Source of the DNA: Ruminococcus sp.
GTDB taxonomy: Bacteria > Bacillota > Clostridia > Oscillospirales > Ruminococcaceae
DNA: 64,000 bases
Direction: 5' to 3'
NCBI RefSeq assembly: GCF_019423705.1
Contig: NZ_JAHZAX010000001.1
Location: 65,998-129,997, forward strand
Part shown: one piece after another, positions 34,729 through 42,722 of the stretch
Layout of the letters: each line of letters begins with the position of its first letter
Position numbering within the stretch: position 1 is the first letter of the stretch
Position numbers and translations under genes: made by a program
Notes under the pieces: generated by a model
Databases searched by the model: none
Seen by the model: only the letters and a program-made list of their open reading frames with translations
Told to the model about the DNA's origin: nothing

Positions 34729-36633
34729 ATGATCTGCGGCTGCAAAGTTATTGCCGTCTGCATTTGCAAGATATACGACGAACGACATTACAATTTCATC
34801 ACGGCGCTGAATAAATGCGCAGTTGAAAACGGTTACAGACTGTTTGTTTATCACACCTGCTCCGACCTGTATTGGCATACCCTTTCGGAAAAAAGCGAGA
34901 TCGCAATTTTCGACCTTATAGATTACGACAAGATCGACGCCGTCGTTACCTTTGACGAGCGTATATTCAGAAAGGATATTCTCGAAAATATCCGCCGTAA
35001 CGCCGCTGTGCACGGCAAGCCTGTCATTTCCGTGGGCGATAGTCACGACGACTGCACAAGCGTTATGTTCGATTACGAAAAAGGCTTTGAACAGGTGGTG
35101 CGCCATATCGTCGAGCAGCACGGCGTTAGCGATGTTGCGATGATCGCAGGGCTTAAAGGCGAAGTCAATTCCGAGCGCAGGATAGATGTTTACAAGCAGG
35201 TGCTTGCGGAGAATTATATCCCATTCCGTGAGGATAGGCTTTATTACGGAGATTACTGGTCAGACCCGACAGCAAAAGCGGTGAACGCTATGATAGCGAA
35301 AAACGATATTCCAAAGGCTGTTATCTGCGCAAACGATATGATGGCGATAACGGCTTCAACTGAGTTCCAGTCTCACGGCTATAAAGTGCCAAATGATATC
35401 ATCATAACAGGTTTTGACGGCACAGAGGATATTAAGTTCTGCGAACCGATGATAACAAGCTGCGGCGCAAGCTTTGAAAAAACTTGCCAGCTTATCGTCG
35501 ATCTGGTTGGCAAAGCCATAAATGGCGAAGAGCTTGAAAAGAGATATGACGTTGAGTACGTTATTGAAATTTCAGAATCCTGCGGCTGCGTTGCGCATAA
35601 CGCAAAGCTCAATACAGGCAATTATATCCGTGGTCTTCATGACAGGATAAACCGCTATCAGTACGAAGAGCGTGTGCTCTATGAGCTTGCCACCACTATT
35701 ATGAACAGCGAAACGCCGAAAGAAGCTTCCAACACTATCTGCACATACGATTTCGGCGATGTTGCGGTGCTTGTGAACCGTGAGTGTTTTGACGAAAAAA
35801 GCGACCCCAGCATAGATGAAAAGCGGCGCAGCTTTGACGATAAGATGATAGTTATTTCCGTAAGAAACGCAGGCGGACGTGAAATGCCTTTCGAGATCGA
35901 CCGAAAAGATGTCGTTCCTTGCCTTGACGATGTTATAGGCTATGGAACGCCGCTGGTGTTCTCCGCTCTCGGCTATATCGGCATTCCGCAGGGCTATGTA
36001 TGCTTTTATCTGCCTATCGACCTTAAAGAATACGGCAAGATACCACTTTATATGAACTCCCTCAATACCGCTTTGGGCAGCTATCGAAACGTCAGATATC
36101 AGAAATATATGGCAAAGCATATTGAAGATATGTACAGGCACGATGTTCTGACAGGGCTTTACAACCGCAACGGCTTCTACAACGCCCTCGAACAGCTCAG
36201 AGGCAGAGACGGACAGCTTGCAATGGTGGTCTCAGTCGATGTTGACGGGTTGAAATATATAAACGACAATTTCGGACACGAGGCAGGCGACTTCGCTATC
36301 CGTGTAGCAGCGGAAGCTATGAGCAGCGTGACTATCGAAAACAAAGTCTGCGGACGTTTCGGCGGTGATGAGCTTGCAATGGTGGCGGTCGTTGACGAGG
36401 ACTGTTCCGACAAGGTCAAGTGGGAGATAAAGAGCTTTCTTTCAACGCTCAATCAGAGCTGTGGAAAGCCTTACACTCTGTCATCAAGCGTCGGCATAGC
36501 TGTATCTGCGGCGGATCATTTTGACTTTGACAATGTTATGCGCCTTGCCGACAAGCGAATGTATGAGGACAAGAAAAACAAACCTCACTATCGTGGAAGC
36601 TGGCACGATAACAGATTAAGACCGAATCCATAA
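34729..36633 (+). CDS. LacI-type periplasmic-binding-fold domain fused to a GGDEF domain (putative diguanylate cyclase)
   Basis: A 634-residue protein without signal peptide, membrane helix or DNA-binding domain. Residues about 1-285 have the type I periplasmic-binding fold of LacI effector domains (IDAVVTFDERIF, GKPVISVGDSH, AVICANDMMAITA, DIIITGFDGTEDI are the usual LacI-like strands). A linker of about 150 residues follows. Residues 470-630 form a GGDEF domain starting DVLTGLYNRNGFY at 472; the active-site loop at 545-549 is GGDEL rather than GGDEF. The RxxD inhibitory site five residues before it is IENK, so product inhibition is lost. AAAGGAG precedes the ATG. It probably converts a cytosolic sugar or other small-molecule signal into c-di-GMP. 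Confidence 0.85.
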   Translation: MICGCKVIAVCICKIYDERHYNFITALNKCAVENGYRLFVYHTCSDLYWHTLSEKSEIAIFDLIDYDKIDAVVTFDERIFRKDILENIRRNAAVHGKPVISVGDSHDDCTSVMFDYEKGFEQVVRHIVEQHGVSDVAMIAGLKGEVNSERRIDVYKQVLAENYIPFREDRLYYGDYWSDPTAKAVNAMIAKNDIPKAVICANDMMAITASTEFQSHGYKVPNDIIITGFDGTEDIKFCEPMITSCGASFEKTCQLIVDLVGKAINGEELEKRYDVEYVIEISESCGCVAHNAKLNTGNYIRGLHDRINRYQYEERVLYELATTIMNSETPKEASNTICTYDFGDVAVLVNRECFDEKSDPSIDEKRRSFDDKMIVISVRNAGGREMPFEIDRKDVVPCLDDVIGYGTPLVFSALGYIGIPQGYVCFYLPIDLKEYGKIPLYMNSLNTALGSYRNVRYQKYMAKHIEDMYRHDVLTGLYNRNGFYNALEQLRGRDGQLAMVVSVDVDGLKYINDNFGHEAGDFAIRVAAEAMSSVTIENKVCGRFGGDELAMVAVVDEDCSDKVKWEIKSFLSTLNQSCGKPYTLSSSVGIAVSAADHFDFDNVMRLADKRMYEDKKNKPHYRGSWHDNRLRPNP

Positions 36634-36679
36634 CAAACATTAAGAACAATAAAATAATACAATGTAGCGTAAGCAAAAG

Positions 36680-36710
36680 ACGGGCGAACAATGTTCGCCC
36701 GTTTTTTGTT
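36680..36710 (+). terminator. Family A palindromic element acting as terminator of the GGDEF gene
   Basis: ACGGGCGAACA paired with TGTTCGCCCGT, followed by TTTTTTGTT. The hairpin core is the dispersed GGGCGAAC/GTTCGCCC palindrome. Confidence 0.85.
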
Positions 36711-36743
36711 ACGCCGCTAATATCTGACCCCAGCCCCCACAAG

Positions 36744-36780
36744 CAAGAAACCCGCAGGCGGAAAACTTCCGTCTGCGGGC
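36744..36780 (-). terminator. Terminator of the amt gene
   Basis: Minus strand CCCGCAGACGGAA, loop GTT, TTCCGCCTGCGGG (36779-36751), with one non-Watson-Crick pair, followed by TTTCTTG. It lies 84 bp downstream of the amt stop. Confidence 0.65.
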
Positions 36781-36863
36781 TCCAAGCTATAATTTATAAG
36801 TGGGATGGGGGCTTTTTAATGGGATATACCCGTCATCTTGATAGCTTATAACTGTTATCGGAC

Positions 36864-38636
36864 TTATTCGTCCTGAAGAGCGTCATAACCCTCTTCGTTT
36901 GTTCTGATCTTGATAACATTCTCAACGTTGTAAACAAAGATCTTGCCGTCACCGATATGTCCTGTATAAAGGGCTGCCTTTGCGGCGTCGATAACTGCTC
37001 TTGTCGGTACCTTGCAGATTATTACATCTACCTTTACCTTTGGAAGCAGGTTAGCTTCGACCTCAGCACCACGGTAATACTCAGGCTGACCCTTCTGCAT
37101 ACCGCAACCAAGAACGTTTGTAACTGTTACACCTGTTACCTCGATATCCTCGAGAGCTGTGATAAGATCGTTGAGCTTCTGCTGCTTGCAAACGATAGTT
37201 ACCTTTGTCATCTTTGGTGTGCCGTCTGCTGAAGGTGCTTCTGTTGCATAAGATTCTACCTTGATAGCCTTTTCAACAGGAACAACAGGCTCTGCTGACT
37301 TTTCTACCTTTACAACGCTCTTTGCGTCGTCCTTTGTATAGCTGAGAACTGCCTGTGACATTGCAGGAGCGAAGTCTGCATAAGAAGAAACAAGTCCGTG
37401 CTCTGTAACGTCGAGGCCAAGGATCTCTTCCTGTTCGGAAGCTCTAAGACCAATTGTGTGCTTGATGATCTGGAATACGATAGTCATTGTGATAGCTACC
37501 CAAGCGATAACTGATACCATACCGAGAAGCTGGATACCAAGGAGATGTGCTCCGCCGCCTGTGAAGAGTCCCTTTTCACCGCAAGTACCGTCTGAGAACA
37601 GACCTACTGCAATAGTGCCCCACATACCGTTGAGCATATGAACTCCGCAAGCACCAACCGGGTCATCTATCTTGAGAACCTGGTCTATAAACTCTACGCC
37701 TACAACTACGAGGATACCTGCAACGATACCGATTATAGCTGCTGATACTGGTGAAACTGTGTCGCATGGAGCTGTGATAGCTACCAGACCTGCAAGTGAA
37801 GCGTTAAGTGTCATTGAAACATCAGGCTTCTTATACTTGATCCAAGTGAAGATCATTGTTGTGATAGTTGCAACTGCTGCTGCAAGGTTTGTTGTTACGA
37901 AAACCTTACCTGCAAGTGGGATAGCGTCGCCTTCCATAGAAACTGTTGAAGCACCGTTGAATCCGAACCAGCAGAACCAAAGGATAAAGCAACCAAGTGC
38001 GCCAAGTGTAAGTGAGTGACCTGGGATAGCCTTTGCCTTGCCGTTCTTGTCATACTTACCGATACGAGGACCAAGGATAGCTGCGCCAACGAATGCTGCA
38101 ACGCCGCCTGCCATATGAACGCAAGTTGAACCTGCGAAATCATGGAAGCCGAGGTCTGCGAGCCAGCCGCCGCCCCAGATCCAGTGAGCCTCGATAGGAT
38201 AAACCAGAAGGCTTATAATTGCTGAATAGATACAATAAGAAATGAACTTTGTTCTTTCTGCCATAGCTCCAGAAACGATAGTTGCTGCTGTTGCACAGAA
38301 AACTGTCTGGAAGATAAGGAAAGCAAAGAAAGGCACTCCGTCTGGAGCAGCTGAGGCATATGTAGAATCAGCGATTCCCTTGTAAGCTCCGATGAACTTG
38401 CCGTCGCCAAACATTATACCGAAACCGAAGAGCCAAAACAGCGGAGTTCCGATACAGAAGTCCATAAGGTTCTTCATTATGATGTTACCTGCATTCTTTG
38501 CACGGGTAAAACCTGTCTCGACCATTGCAAAACCTGCCTGCATAAAGAATACAAGCGCCGCTCCGAGGAGCACCCAAATAGTATTGACTGCGCTGAAATC
38601 AGCCTTTTCAGCCAATACTTGAACTGTGTTTATCAT
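36864..38636 (-). CDS. amt: Ammonium transporter fused to a C-terminal PII domain
   Basis: The ATG at 38636 follows AAGGAGG; longer readings run through the leader terminator. 590 residues. Residues 1-410 are an Amt/AmtB channel with 11 predicted helices and the pore twin histidines in HDFAGSTCVHMAGG and CGVHMLNGMWG. A linker rich in Val, Glu and Pro leads to a PII domain from about residue 475: VTIVCKQQKLNDLITAL, the T-loop GCGMQKGQPEYYRGAEVEAN, LPKVKV, and the nucleotide-binding B/C-loop TGHIGDGKIFV. The Tyr of the RGAEY uridylylation site is Val here, so it should not be uridylylated. It lies behind glnN with a leader terminator. Confidence 0.93.
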   Translation of the reverse strand: MINTVQVLAEKADFSAVNTIWVLLGAALVFFMQAGFAMVETGFTRAKNAGNIIMKNLMDFCIGTPLFWLFGFGIMFGDGKFIGAYKGIADSTYASAAPDGVPFFAFLIFQTVFCATAATIVSGAMAERTKFISYCIYSAIISLLVYPIEAHWIWGGGWLADLGFHDFAGSTCVHMAGGVAAFVGAAILGPRIGKYDKNGKAKAIPGHSLTLGALGCFILWFCWFGFNGASTVSMEGDAIPLAGKVFVTTNLAAAVATITTMIFTWIKYKKPDVSMTLNASLAGLVAITAPCDTVSPVSAAIIGIVAGILVVVGVEFIDQVLKIDDPVGACGVHMLNGMWGTIAVGLFSDGTCGEKGLFTGGGAHLLGIQLLGMVSVIAWVAITMTIVFQIIKHTIGLRASEQEEILGLDVTEHGLVSSYADFAPAMSQAVLSYTKDDAKSVVKVEKSAEPVVPVEKAIKVESYATEAPSADGTPKMTKVTIVCKQQKLNDLITALEDIEVTGVTVTNVLGCGMQKGQPEYYRGAEVEANLLPKVKVDVIICKVPTRAVIDAAKAALYTGHIGDGKIFVYNVENVIKIRTNEEGYDALQDE

Positions 38637-38654
38637 ATCTTTTTCCTCCTTAAA

Positions 38655-38717
38655 ATACAAAAAAGTGTACGACAGCCGCAGCCTTTCAGCCGGGCTTATC
38701 ATACACTTCATTGTGCA
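38655..38717 (-). promoter_or_regulatory. amt leader: terminator overlapped by an A1/G4 hexaloop hairpin
   Basis: Reading the minus strand, TGCAC AATGAA GTGTA (38717-38702) forms a 5-bp stem with one G-U pair and hexaloop AAUGAA (A at 1, G at 4). Its 3' arm is also the 5' arm of a terminator stem, AAGTGTATGA to TCGTACACTT (38708-38663), followed by TTTTGTATTTT. The two structures exclude each other. The ribosome binding site and ATG follow. This matches the second hairpin of ANTAR antiterminators. A first hairpin is not evident. Confidence 0.5.
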
Positions 38718-38838
38718 TTGAGAATCTTAGTCGATATGTACTGTAACAAGATGTTGGATATGTATTAGGATAATTGGAAAATCAGTTGTTATATCGAAAA
38801 TTAAGATCGTCTTTATTAAATTGTGTTCTTTGCTTTTT

Positions 38839-40920
38839 TTATTTTACATAGAACAGCAGATCGCTATATGTTGGATATGGCCAGTATTCCTTGCCCACCA
38901 ACGTCTCGATCTTGTCGGCCGGAAGTCTGAGTGCTCCCATATCAACAAAGATAGTATCGTGGAAGAAGTTTGCCATTTCCTGTGTGTCCTCGATAGCGTG
39001 TACCTTCTGAACGTCAGCCTCGAGAGTTCCGAGAGCCTTGTACATTTCAGTTACGAGAGAAGAAATTTCCTTGACTGTCTCGTCCTCGAATACAGTCTCA
39101 GCGCCACAGCTCTTAGCAAGCTCCGCAGTCTTTGCGATATCCTTGATGTACTTAGCAGCAGCCGGAAGAATTTCCTTCTTAGCCATATCTATCATTGTAA
39201 GAGCCTCGATGTTGAGTGTCTTGCAATACTCGTCGAGAAGGATCTCAACTCTTGACTGGAGCTCTGTCTCTGTATAAACGCCGTACTTTGTGAATACGTC
39301 GATGTTCTTCTGTGCGAGGAATGTTGGAACAGCCGCTGGTGTGGACTTGAGGTTGAGAAGACCTCTCTTTTCAGCTTCAACAGGCCACTCGTCAGAATAA
39401 CCGTTGCCGTTGAAGATGATGTTCTGATTGTCCTTGATAGTCTTTTTGATAAGATCGTCAAGAGCGTCCTGGAAGTTGTCAGCCTTTTCAAGTACGTCAG
39501 CAAATTCGTCAAGAACTTCTGCTACGATAGTATTAAGAACTGTGTTAGGGCCTGCAACTGAAAGCTTAGAGCCAGGCATTCTGAACTCGAACTTGTTGCC
39601 TGTGAAAGCAAATGGTGAAGTTCTGTTACGGTCTGTTGTATCCTTAGGGAAGTGTGGAAGAACGTCAACGCCGATCTCCATTTCAACTCTCTTGTCCTCA
39701 TACTTAACGCCGTTTACGATAGAATCGAGAACGCCTGTGAGCTCATCGCCAAGGAAGATAGAGATGATAGCCGGAGGTGCTTCGTTTGCGCCAAGTCTGT
39801 GGTCGTTACCGGCAGAAGCAACGGAAGCTCTCAGAATATCCTGATAATCGTTAACTGCCTTGATAACAGCTGTGAGGAACAGCAGGAACTGTGCGTTCTC
39901 AGCAGGTGTCTTACCTGGGTCAAGAAGGTTTACGCCTGTGTTTGTTGAGATCGACCAGTTGTTGTGTTTACCTGAACCATTGATGCCTGCGAATGGCTTC
40001 TCGTGAAGCAGGCACTTAAAGCCGTGCTTTCTGGCTGTTCTCTTCATAATCTCCATTGTGAGCTGGTTGTGGTCAGTCGCAATGTTCGTTGTGCCGTAGA
40101 TTGGAGCAAGTTCGTGCTGTGCAGGAGCTACCTCGTTGTGCTTTGTCTTAGCGTAAATGCCAAGCTTCCAAAGCTGCTCGTCAAGGTCTCTCATATAAGC
40201 CTGAACTCTTGTCTTGATAGTACCGAAGTAGTGATCTTCAAGTTCCTGTCCCTTTGGAGCAGGTGCGCCGTAAAGTGATCTGCCAGCAAGGATAAGGTCT
40301 TCTCTCTTTGAATACATCTCTCTGTCGATGAGGAAGTATTCCTGCTCAGGACCAACGTTTGCAACAACTCTTGTTGCGTCAGAACCGAAGAGCTTCAGAA
40401 TTCTAAGAGCTGACTTATTGACAGCCTCCATTGAACGAAGAAGCGGAGTTTTCTTATCAAGTGCCTCGCCGTTATATGAGCAGAAAGCGGTAGGAATACA
40501 AAGTGTCTGTTCCTTGATGAATGCATATGAAGTTGGATCCCAAGCTGTATAGCCTCTTGCCTCGAATGTAGCTCTCAGTCCGCCGGAAGGGAATGAAGAA
40601 GCGTCAGGCTCGCCCTTAACGAGCTCCTTGCCCGAAAATTCCATAATAACGTGACCGTCCTCTGTTGGTGAGATAAAGCTGTCAAGCTTCTCAGCAGTAA
40701 GACCTGTCATTGGCTGGAACCAATGGGTGTAATGTGTGCAGCCCTTTTCAACTGCCCAGTCCTTCATTGCGTTGGCAACGATGTTTGCGACCTCGATATC
40801 AAGTGGATCGCCGTTGTCGATAGTCTTCTTCAAAGCCTTGTAAGTAGCCTTTGGAAGTCTTTCCTTCATAACTGATTCGTTGAACACATCAGAACCGAAA
40901 TATTCAGGAACGTTTGCCAT
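38839..40920 (-). CDS. glnN: Glutamine synthetase type III
   Basis: A 693-residue GSIII, beginning MANVPEYFGSDVFNESVMKERL, the length and start of the large hexamer-of-hexamers type III enzyme of Bacteroidetes and Ruminococcus. Diagnostic segments: EVAPAQHELAPIYG, NNWSISTNTGVNLLDPG, NGSGKHN and the NRTSPFAFTGNKFEFR region. It assimilates ammonium with glutamate and ATP. Strong AGGAGG before the ATG. It has its own consensus promoter with a terminator in the leader; amt-PII follows 202 bp downstream in the same direction. Confidence 0.96.
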   Translation of the reverse strand: MANVPEYFGSDVFNESVMKERLPKATYKALKKTIDNGDPLDIEVANIVANAMKDWAVEKGCTHYTHWFQPMTGLTAEKLDSFISPTEDGHVIMEFSGKELVKGEPDASSFPSGGLRATFEARGYTAWDPTSYAFIKEQTLCIPTAFCSYNGEALDKKTPLLRSMEAVNKSALRILKLFGSDATRVVANVGPEQEYFLIDREMYSKREDLILAGRSLYGAPAPKGQELEDHYFGTIKTRVQAYMRDLDEQLWKLGIYAKTKHNEVAPAQHELAPIYGTTNIATDHNQLTMEIMKRTARKHGFKCLLHEKPFAGINGSGKHNNWSISTNTGVNLLDPGKTPAENAQFLLFLTAVIKAVNDYQDILRASVASAGNDHRLGANEAPPAIISIFLGDELTGVLDSIVNGVKYEDKRVEMEIGVDVLPHFPKDTTDRNRTSPFAFTGNKFEFRMPGSKLSVAGPNTVLNTIVAEVLDEFADVLEKADNFQDALDDLIKKTIKDNQNIIFNGNGYSDEWPVEAEKRGLLNLKSTPAAVPTFLAQKNIDVFTKYGVYTETELQSRVEILLDEYCKTLNIEALTMIDMAKKEILPAAAKYIKDIAKTAELAKSCGAETVFEDETVKEISSLVTEMYKALGTLEADVQKVHAIEDTQEMANFFHDTIFVDMGALRLPADKIETLVGKEYWPYPTYSDLLFYVK

Positions 40921-40973
40921 ATTGAATTCCTCCTATAAATTATAGTTTACAAAATTTAAAATAATAAAATTAA

Positions 40974-41022
40974 AATAAAAAAAGACACTGCGAACCTTAT
41001 CGGTTCACAGCGCCTTTGCTGT
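40974..41022 (-). promoter_or_regulatory. glnN leader: terminator overlapped by an A1/G4 hexaloop hairpin
   Basis: Minus strand: ACAGC AAAGGC GCTGT (41022-41007), a 5-bp perfect stem with hexaloop AAAGGC (A at 1, G at 4). Its 3' arm GCTGT is part of the terminator 5' arm GGCGCTGTGAACC, which pairs across GATAA with GGTTCGCAGTGTC (41014-40984) and is followed by TTTTTTTATTTT. Terminator and hexaloop hairpin are mutually exclusive. The overlap is the same as in amt and as in ANTAR antitermination sites. The transcript begins near 41027, leaving little room for a first ANTAR hairpin. Confidence 0.55.
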
Positions 41023-41033
41023 TTACAAGTATG

Positions 41034-41062
41034 AGTATATACCATTGCGCCTCATTTGTCAA
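41034..41062 (-). promoter_or_regulatory. Promoter of glnN
   Basis: Minus-strand TTGACA (41062-41057), 17-bp spacer, TATACT (41039-41034). A near-consensus strong promoter, so regulation must act later, at the leader terminator. Confidence 0.85.
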
Positions 41063-41199
41063 GGCCTTTTTTCATTTTTAGAGACTTTAACAAATCTCAC
41101 CCTTGCAAATTGTTGATTACTGTACAAATGCGCAAAATATCAACAAACTGCACATATTGCCGTAAAAATCAGCACCATAGCGCACAATATATGAAAAAA

Positions 41200-41802
41200 T
41201 CAAATGTCGATATAATGATCCTTGTCGGGACGATCCTTAAAATCACGCTTTATCATCTTGTTGAGCTGCTTGAGCTTTGAGCCTGCGGTAAAGCAGCCAA
41301 ACAGGTTTGATACGCCCGATATCAGCAGCGCAATGCCAAGTATCATCATCGCAGCGTCAGTAAGCATAAGGGGGTTGAAAAGCAGCACCACGCCCACAGC
41401 CGTCGTGATAACGGCAGGGATACAGCTGACTTTCCATTCCACAACGCCGGCTCTTTTGAGGTTCAGCGAATCCTGTATGTTCACAATGCCGCTTATGAGC
41501 ATATAAATTCCGAACACGATAGCAATAACGCTCGGTATAAAGTTTGGTCTTGCAATTATGAACACGCCGATAGCCGCCAAGATTATTCCCCTAACAAGGC
41601 AGGAAGAGTACACAGGGTTCTCTTTGCCCTTGAGAAAATATCTCACAAGTTCCTCAGCACCGAACACAAGAAACAATCCGCCGATAACATAGCAAATGGC
41701 CTTTGTGAAAAAGCCAGGATCGACTATAAGCGCCACGCCCAGCACCACGCAGAAAAGCGAGAGCACCCAGTAGCTTCTGAACATCTTCTTGATAAATTCC
41801 AT
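41200..41802 (-). CDS. DUF308/HdeD family membrane protein
   Basis: The Met at 41802 has AAAGGA at good spacing and gives a 200-residue protein starting MEFIKKMFRSYWVLSL. Six hydrophobic segments are arranged as pairs with Gly-rich ends (VLGVALIVDPGFF, AAIGVFIIARPNFIPSV, TAVGVVLLFNPLMLTDA), the internal repeat of DUF308/HdeD proteins. HdeD proteins have been linked to acid stress; function here unknown. Between glnN and the V-ATPase operon, same direction as both. Confidence 0.82.
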   Translation of the reverse strand: MEFIKKMFRSYWVLSLFCVVLGVALIVDPGFFTKAICYVIGGLFLVFGAEELVRYFLKGKENPVYSSCLVRGIILAAIGVFIIARPNFIPSVIAIVFGIYMLISGIVNIQDSLNLKRAGVVEWKVSCIPAVITTAVGVVLLFNPLMLTDAAMMILGIALLISGVSNLFGCFTAGSKLKQLNKMIKRDFKDRPDKDHYIDI

Positions 41803-41859
41803 TTTCATCTTTCCTTTCATCTATTTAAAAGATAGCACCTGCTTGATTCTCTGCCAAAC

Positions 41860-41932
41860 GGGCGACAGCAGGTCGCCACAGCTTGTTGAATAAAATCCAA
41901 ACAAGTGGGACGTCGAGGACGCCGTCCCCTAC
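41860..41932. repeat. Two palindromic elements: GGGCGAC type and GTGGGACG/CGTCCCCTAC type (family B)
   Basis: GGGCGAC, AGCA, GTCGCC-like arms at 41860-41877 and GTGGGACG ... GCCGTCCCCTAC at 41905-41932. The second is a relative of the B element at 47521. Both lie between the V-ATPase D gene and the DUF308 gene; transcribed in the minus direction they give hairpins that may end the V-ATPase transcript. Confidence 0.65.
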
Positions 41933-41985
41933 AATTGGCGTAAATACGTCATTTGGCTTGCCGTCTTTTTGACAAGCTTGCGCTC

Positions 41986-42615
41986 TCACGCCTTTTTCGC
42001 AGCCCTCAGCTTTGCAGCCTTTATTACCTTCATTCGTGAAAATTCCTCTCTGTCCTTCTCTTCAAGGGAATCCGTGATGAACTTCACTATCTTCTCATTT
42101 CTCGGTATGATTATGTTCTGCAATGCGTTTGCACGCCGCTGGGTCTTTCTTATTGCCACCGACAGCCTGTAAATGCTGTTTTCCACCTCGGCAAGCTCCA
42201 CGGTGGTGCGCTTTACCTTGTCAAATGCAAGAAACGCCCTGTCAAGCTGGGAATTGGTCTGGGAAAAGCCGTATGTCACTTTAAGCGGCCGCTCCTCAAG
42301 GGTAACTCTCGGCAGCTCAACGCCCATTACACTTTTCGAGCTTATCTCCACCCCCGTCTCAACGGGTATGCAGTTCGCATATGGCGTAACAAGTCCCATT
42401 GAGATGTTCGCAAGCTGCAATGCGCTGTACGCTTCCTTGTAGGTCTCCTCAATGCTGCAACGAAGCTCCCCTGCCTTGTCCACAAAGCTCATAAGCTCTC
42501 GTATGAGAATGTTCCTTTTTCTGTCAAGAAGCTCGTAACCCAGCGCCGCAAGCTTCAAGGCTTTCTTTGATAATATAAGATTTCCTTTGGTAGGAAAGAC
42601 TTGCTGCTCCGCCAA
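41986..42615 (-). CDS. ntpD: V-type ATPase subunit D
   Basis: A 209-residue coiled-coil central-stalk subunit, starting MAEQQVFPTKGNLILSKKALKLAALGYELLDRKRNIL, the classical V/A-ATPase D beginning (PTKxxLxxLKxxLxxAxxGxxLLKxKRD). The C-terminal IRKTQRRANALQNIIIPRNEK is conserved. It forms the rotor shaft within the A3B3 head. Separated from ntpB by 107 bp that contain a palindromic element. Confidence 0.92.
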   Translation of the reverse strand: MAEQQVFPTKGNLILSKKALKLAALGYELLDRKRNILIRELMSFVDKAGELRCSIEETYKEAYSALQLANISMGLVTPYANCIPVETGVEISSKSVMGVELPRVTLEERPLKVTYGFSQTNSQLDRAFLAFDKVKRTTVELAEVENSIYRLSVAIRKTQRRANALQNIIIPRNEKIVKFITDSLEEKDREEFSRMKVIKAAKLRAAKKA

Positions 42616-42661
42616 TGGTCACACCCTCTTTCTATTTTATCACTATATTCAAAAAAATCCA

Positions 42662-42688
42662 GTAGGGGCGAACGCTGTTCGCCCCTAC
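42662..42688. repeat. Palindromic element, family A, perfect 12-bp arms
   Basis: GTAGGGGCGAAC, GCT, GTTCGCCCCTAC. The most symmetrical copy in the window. It sits inside the V-ATPase operon between ntpB and ntpD. No T-run follows, so it should not terminate but could shield or process the mRNA. Confidence 0.9.
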
Positions 42689-42722
42689 ACATTATACCCT
42701 TATGGCACAATATGTCGCATTT

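Noticed and set aside
38709..38838. First ANTAR hairpin upstream of the amt hexaloop hairpin
   Set aside because: Several AxxGxx hexamers occur (for example ACAGTA, ATCGAC) but none is flanked by a 4-bp or longer stem, so I could not support a complete two-hairpin ANTAR site.
41063..41199. A gene between glnN and the DUF308 gene
   Set aside because: Short frames lack ribosome binding sites; the region is upstream DNA of the glnN promoter.
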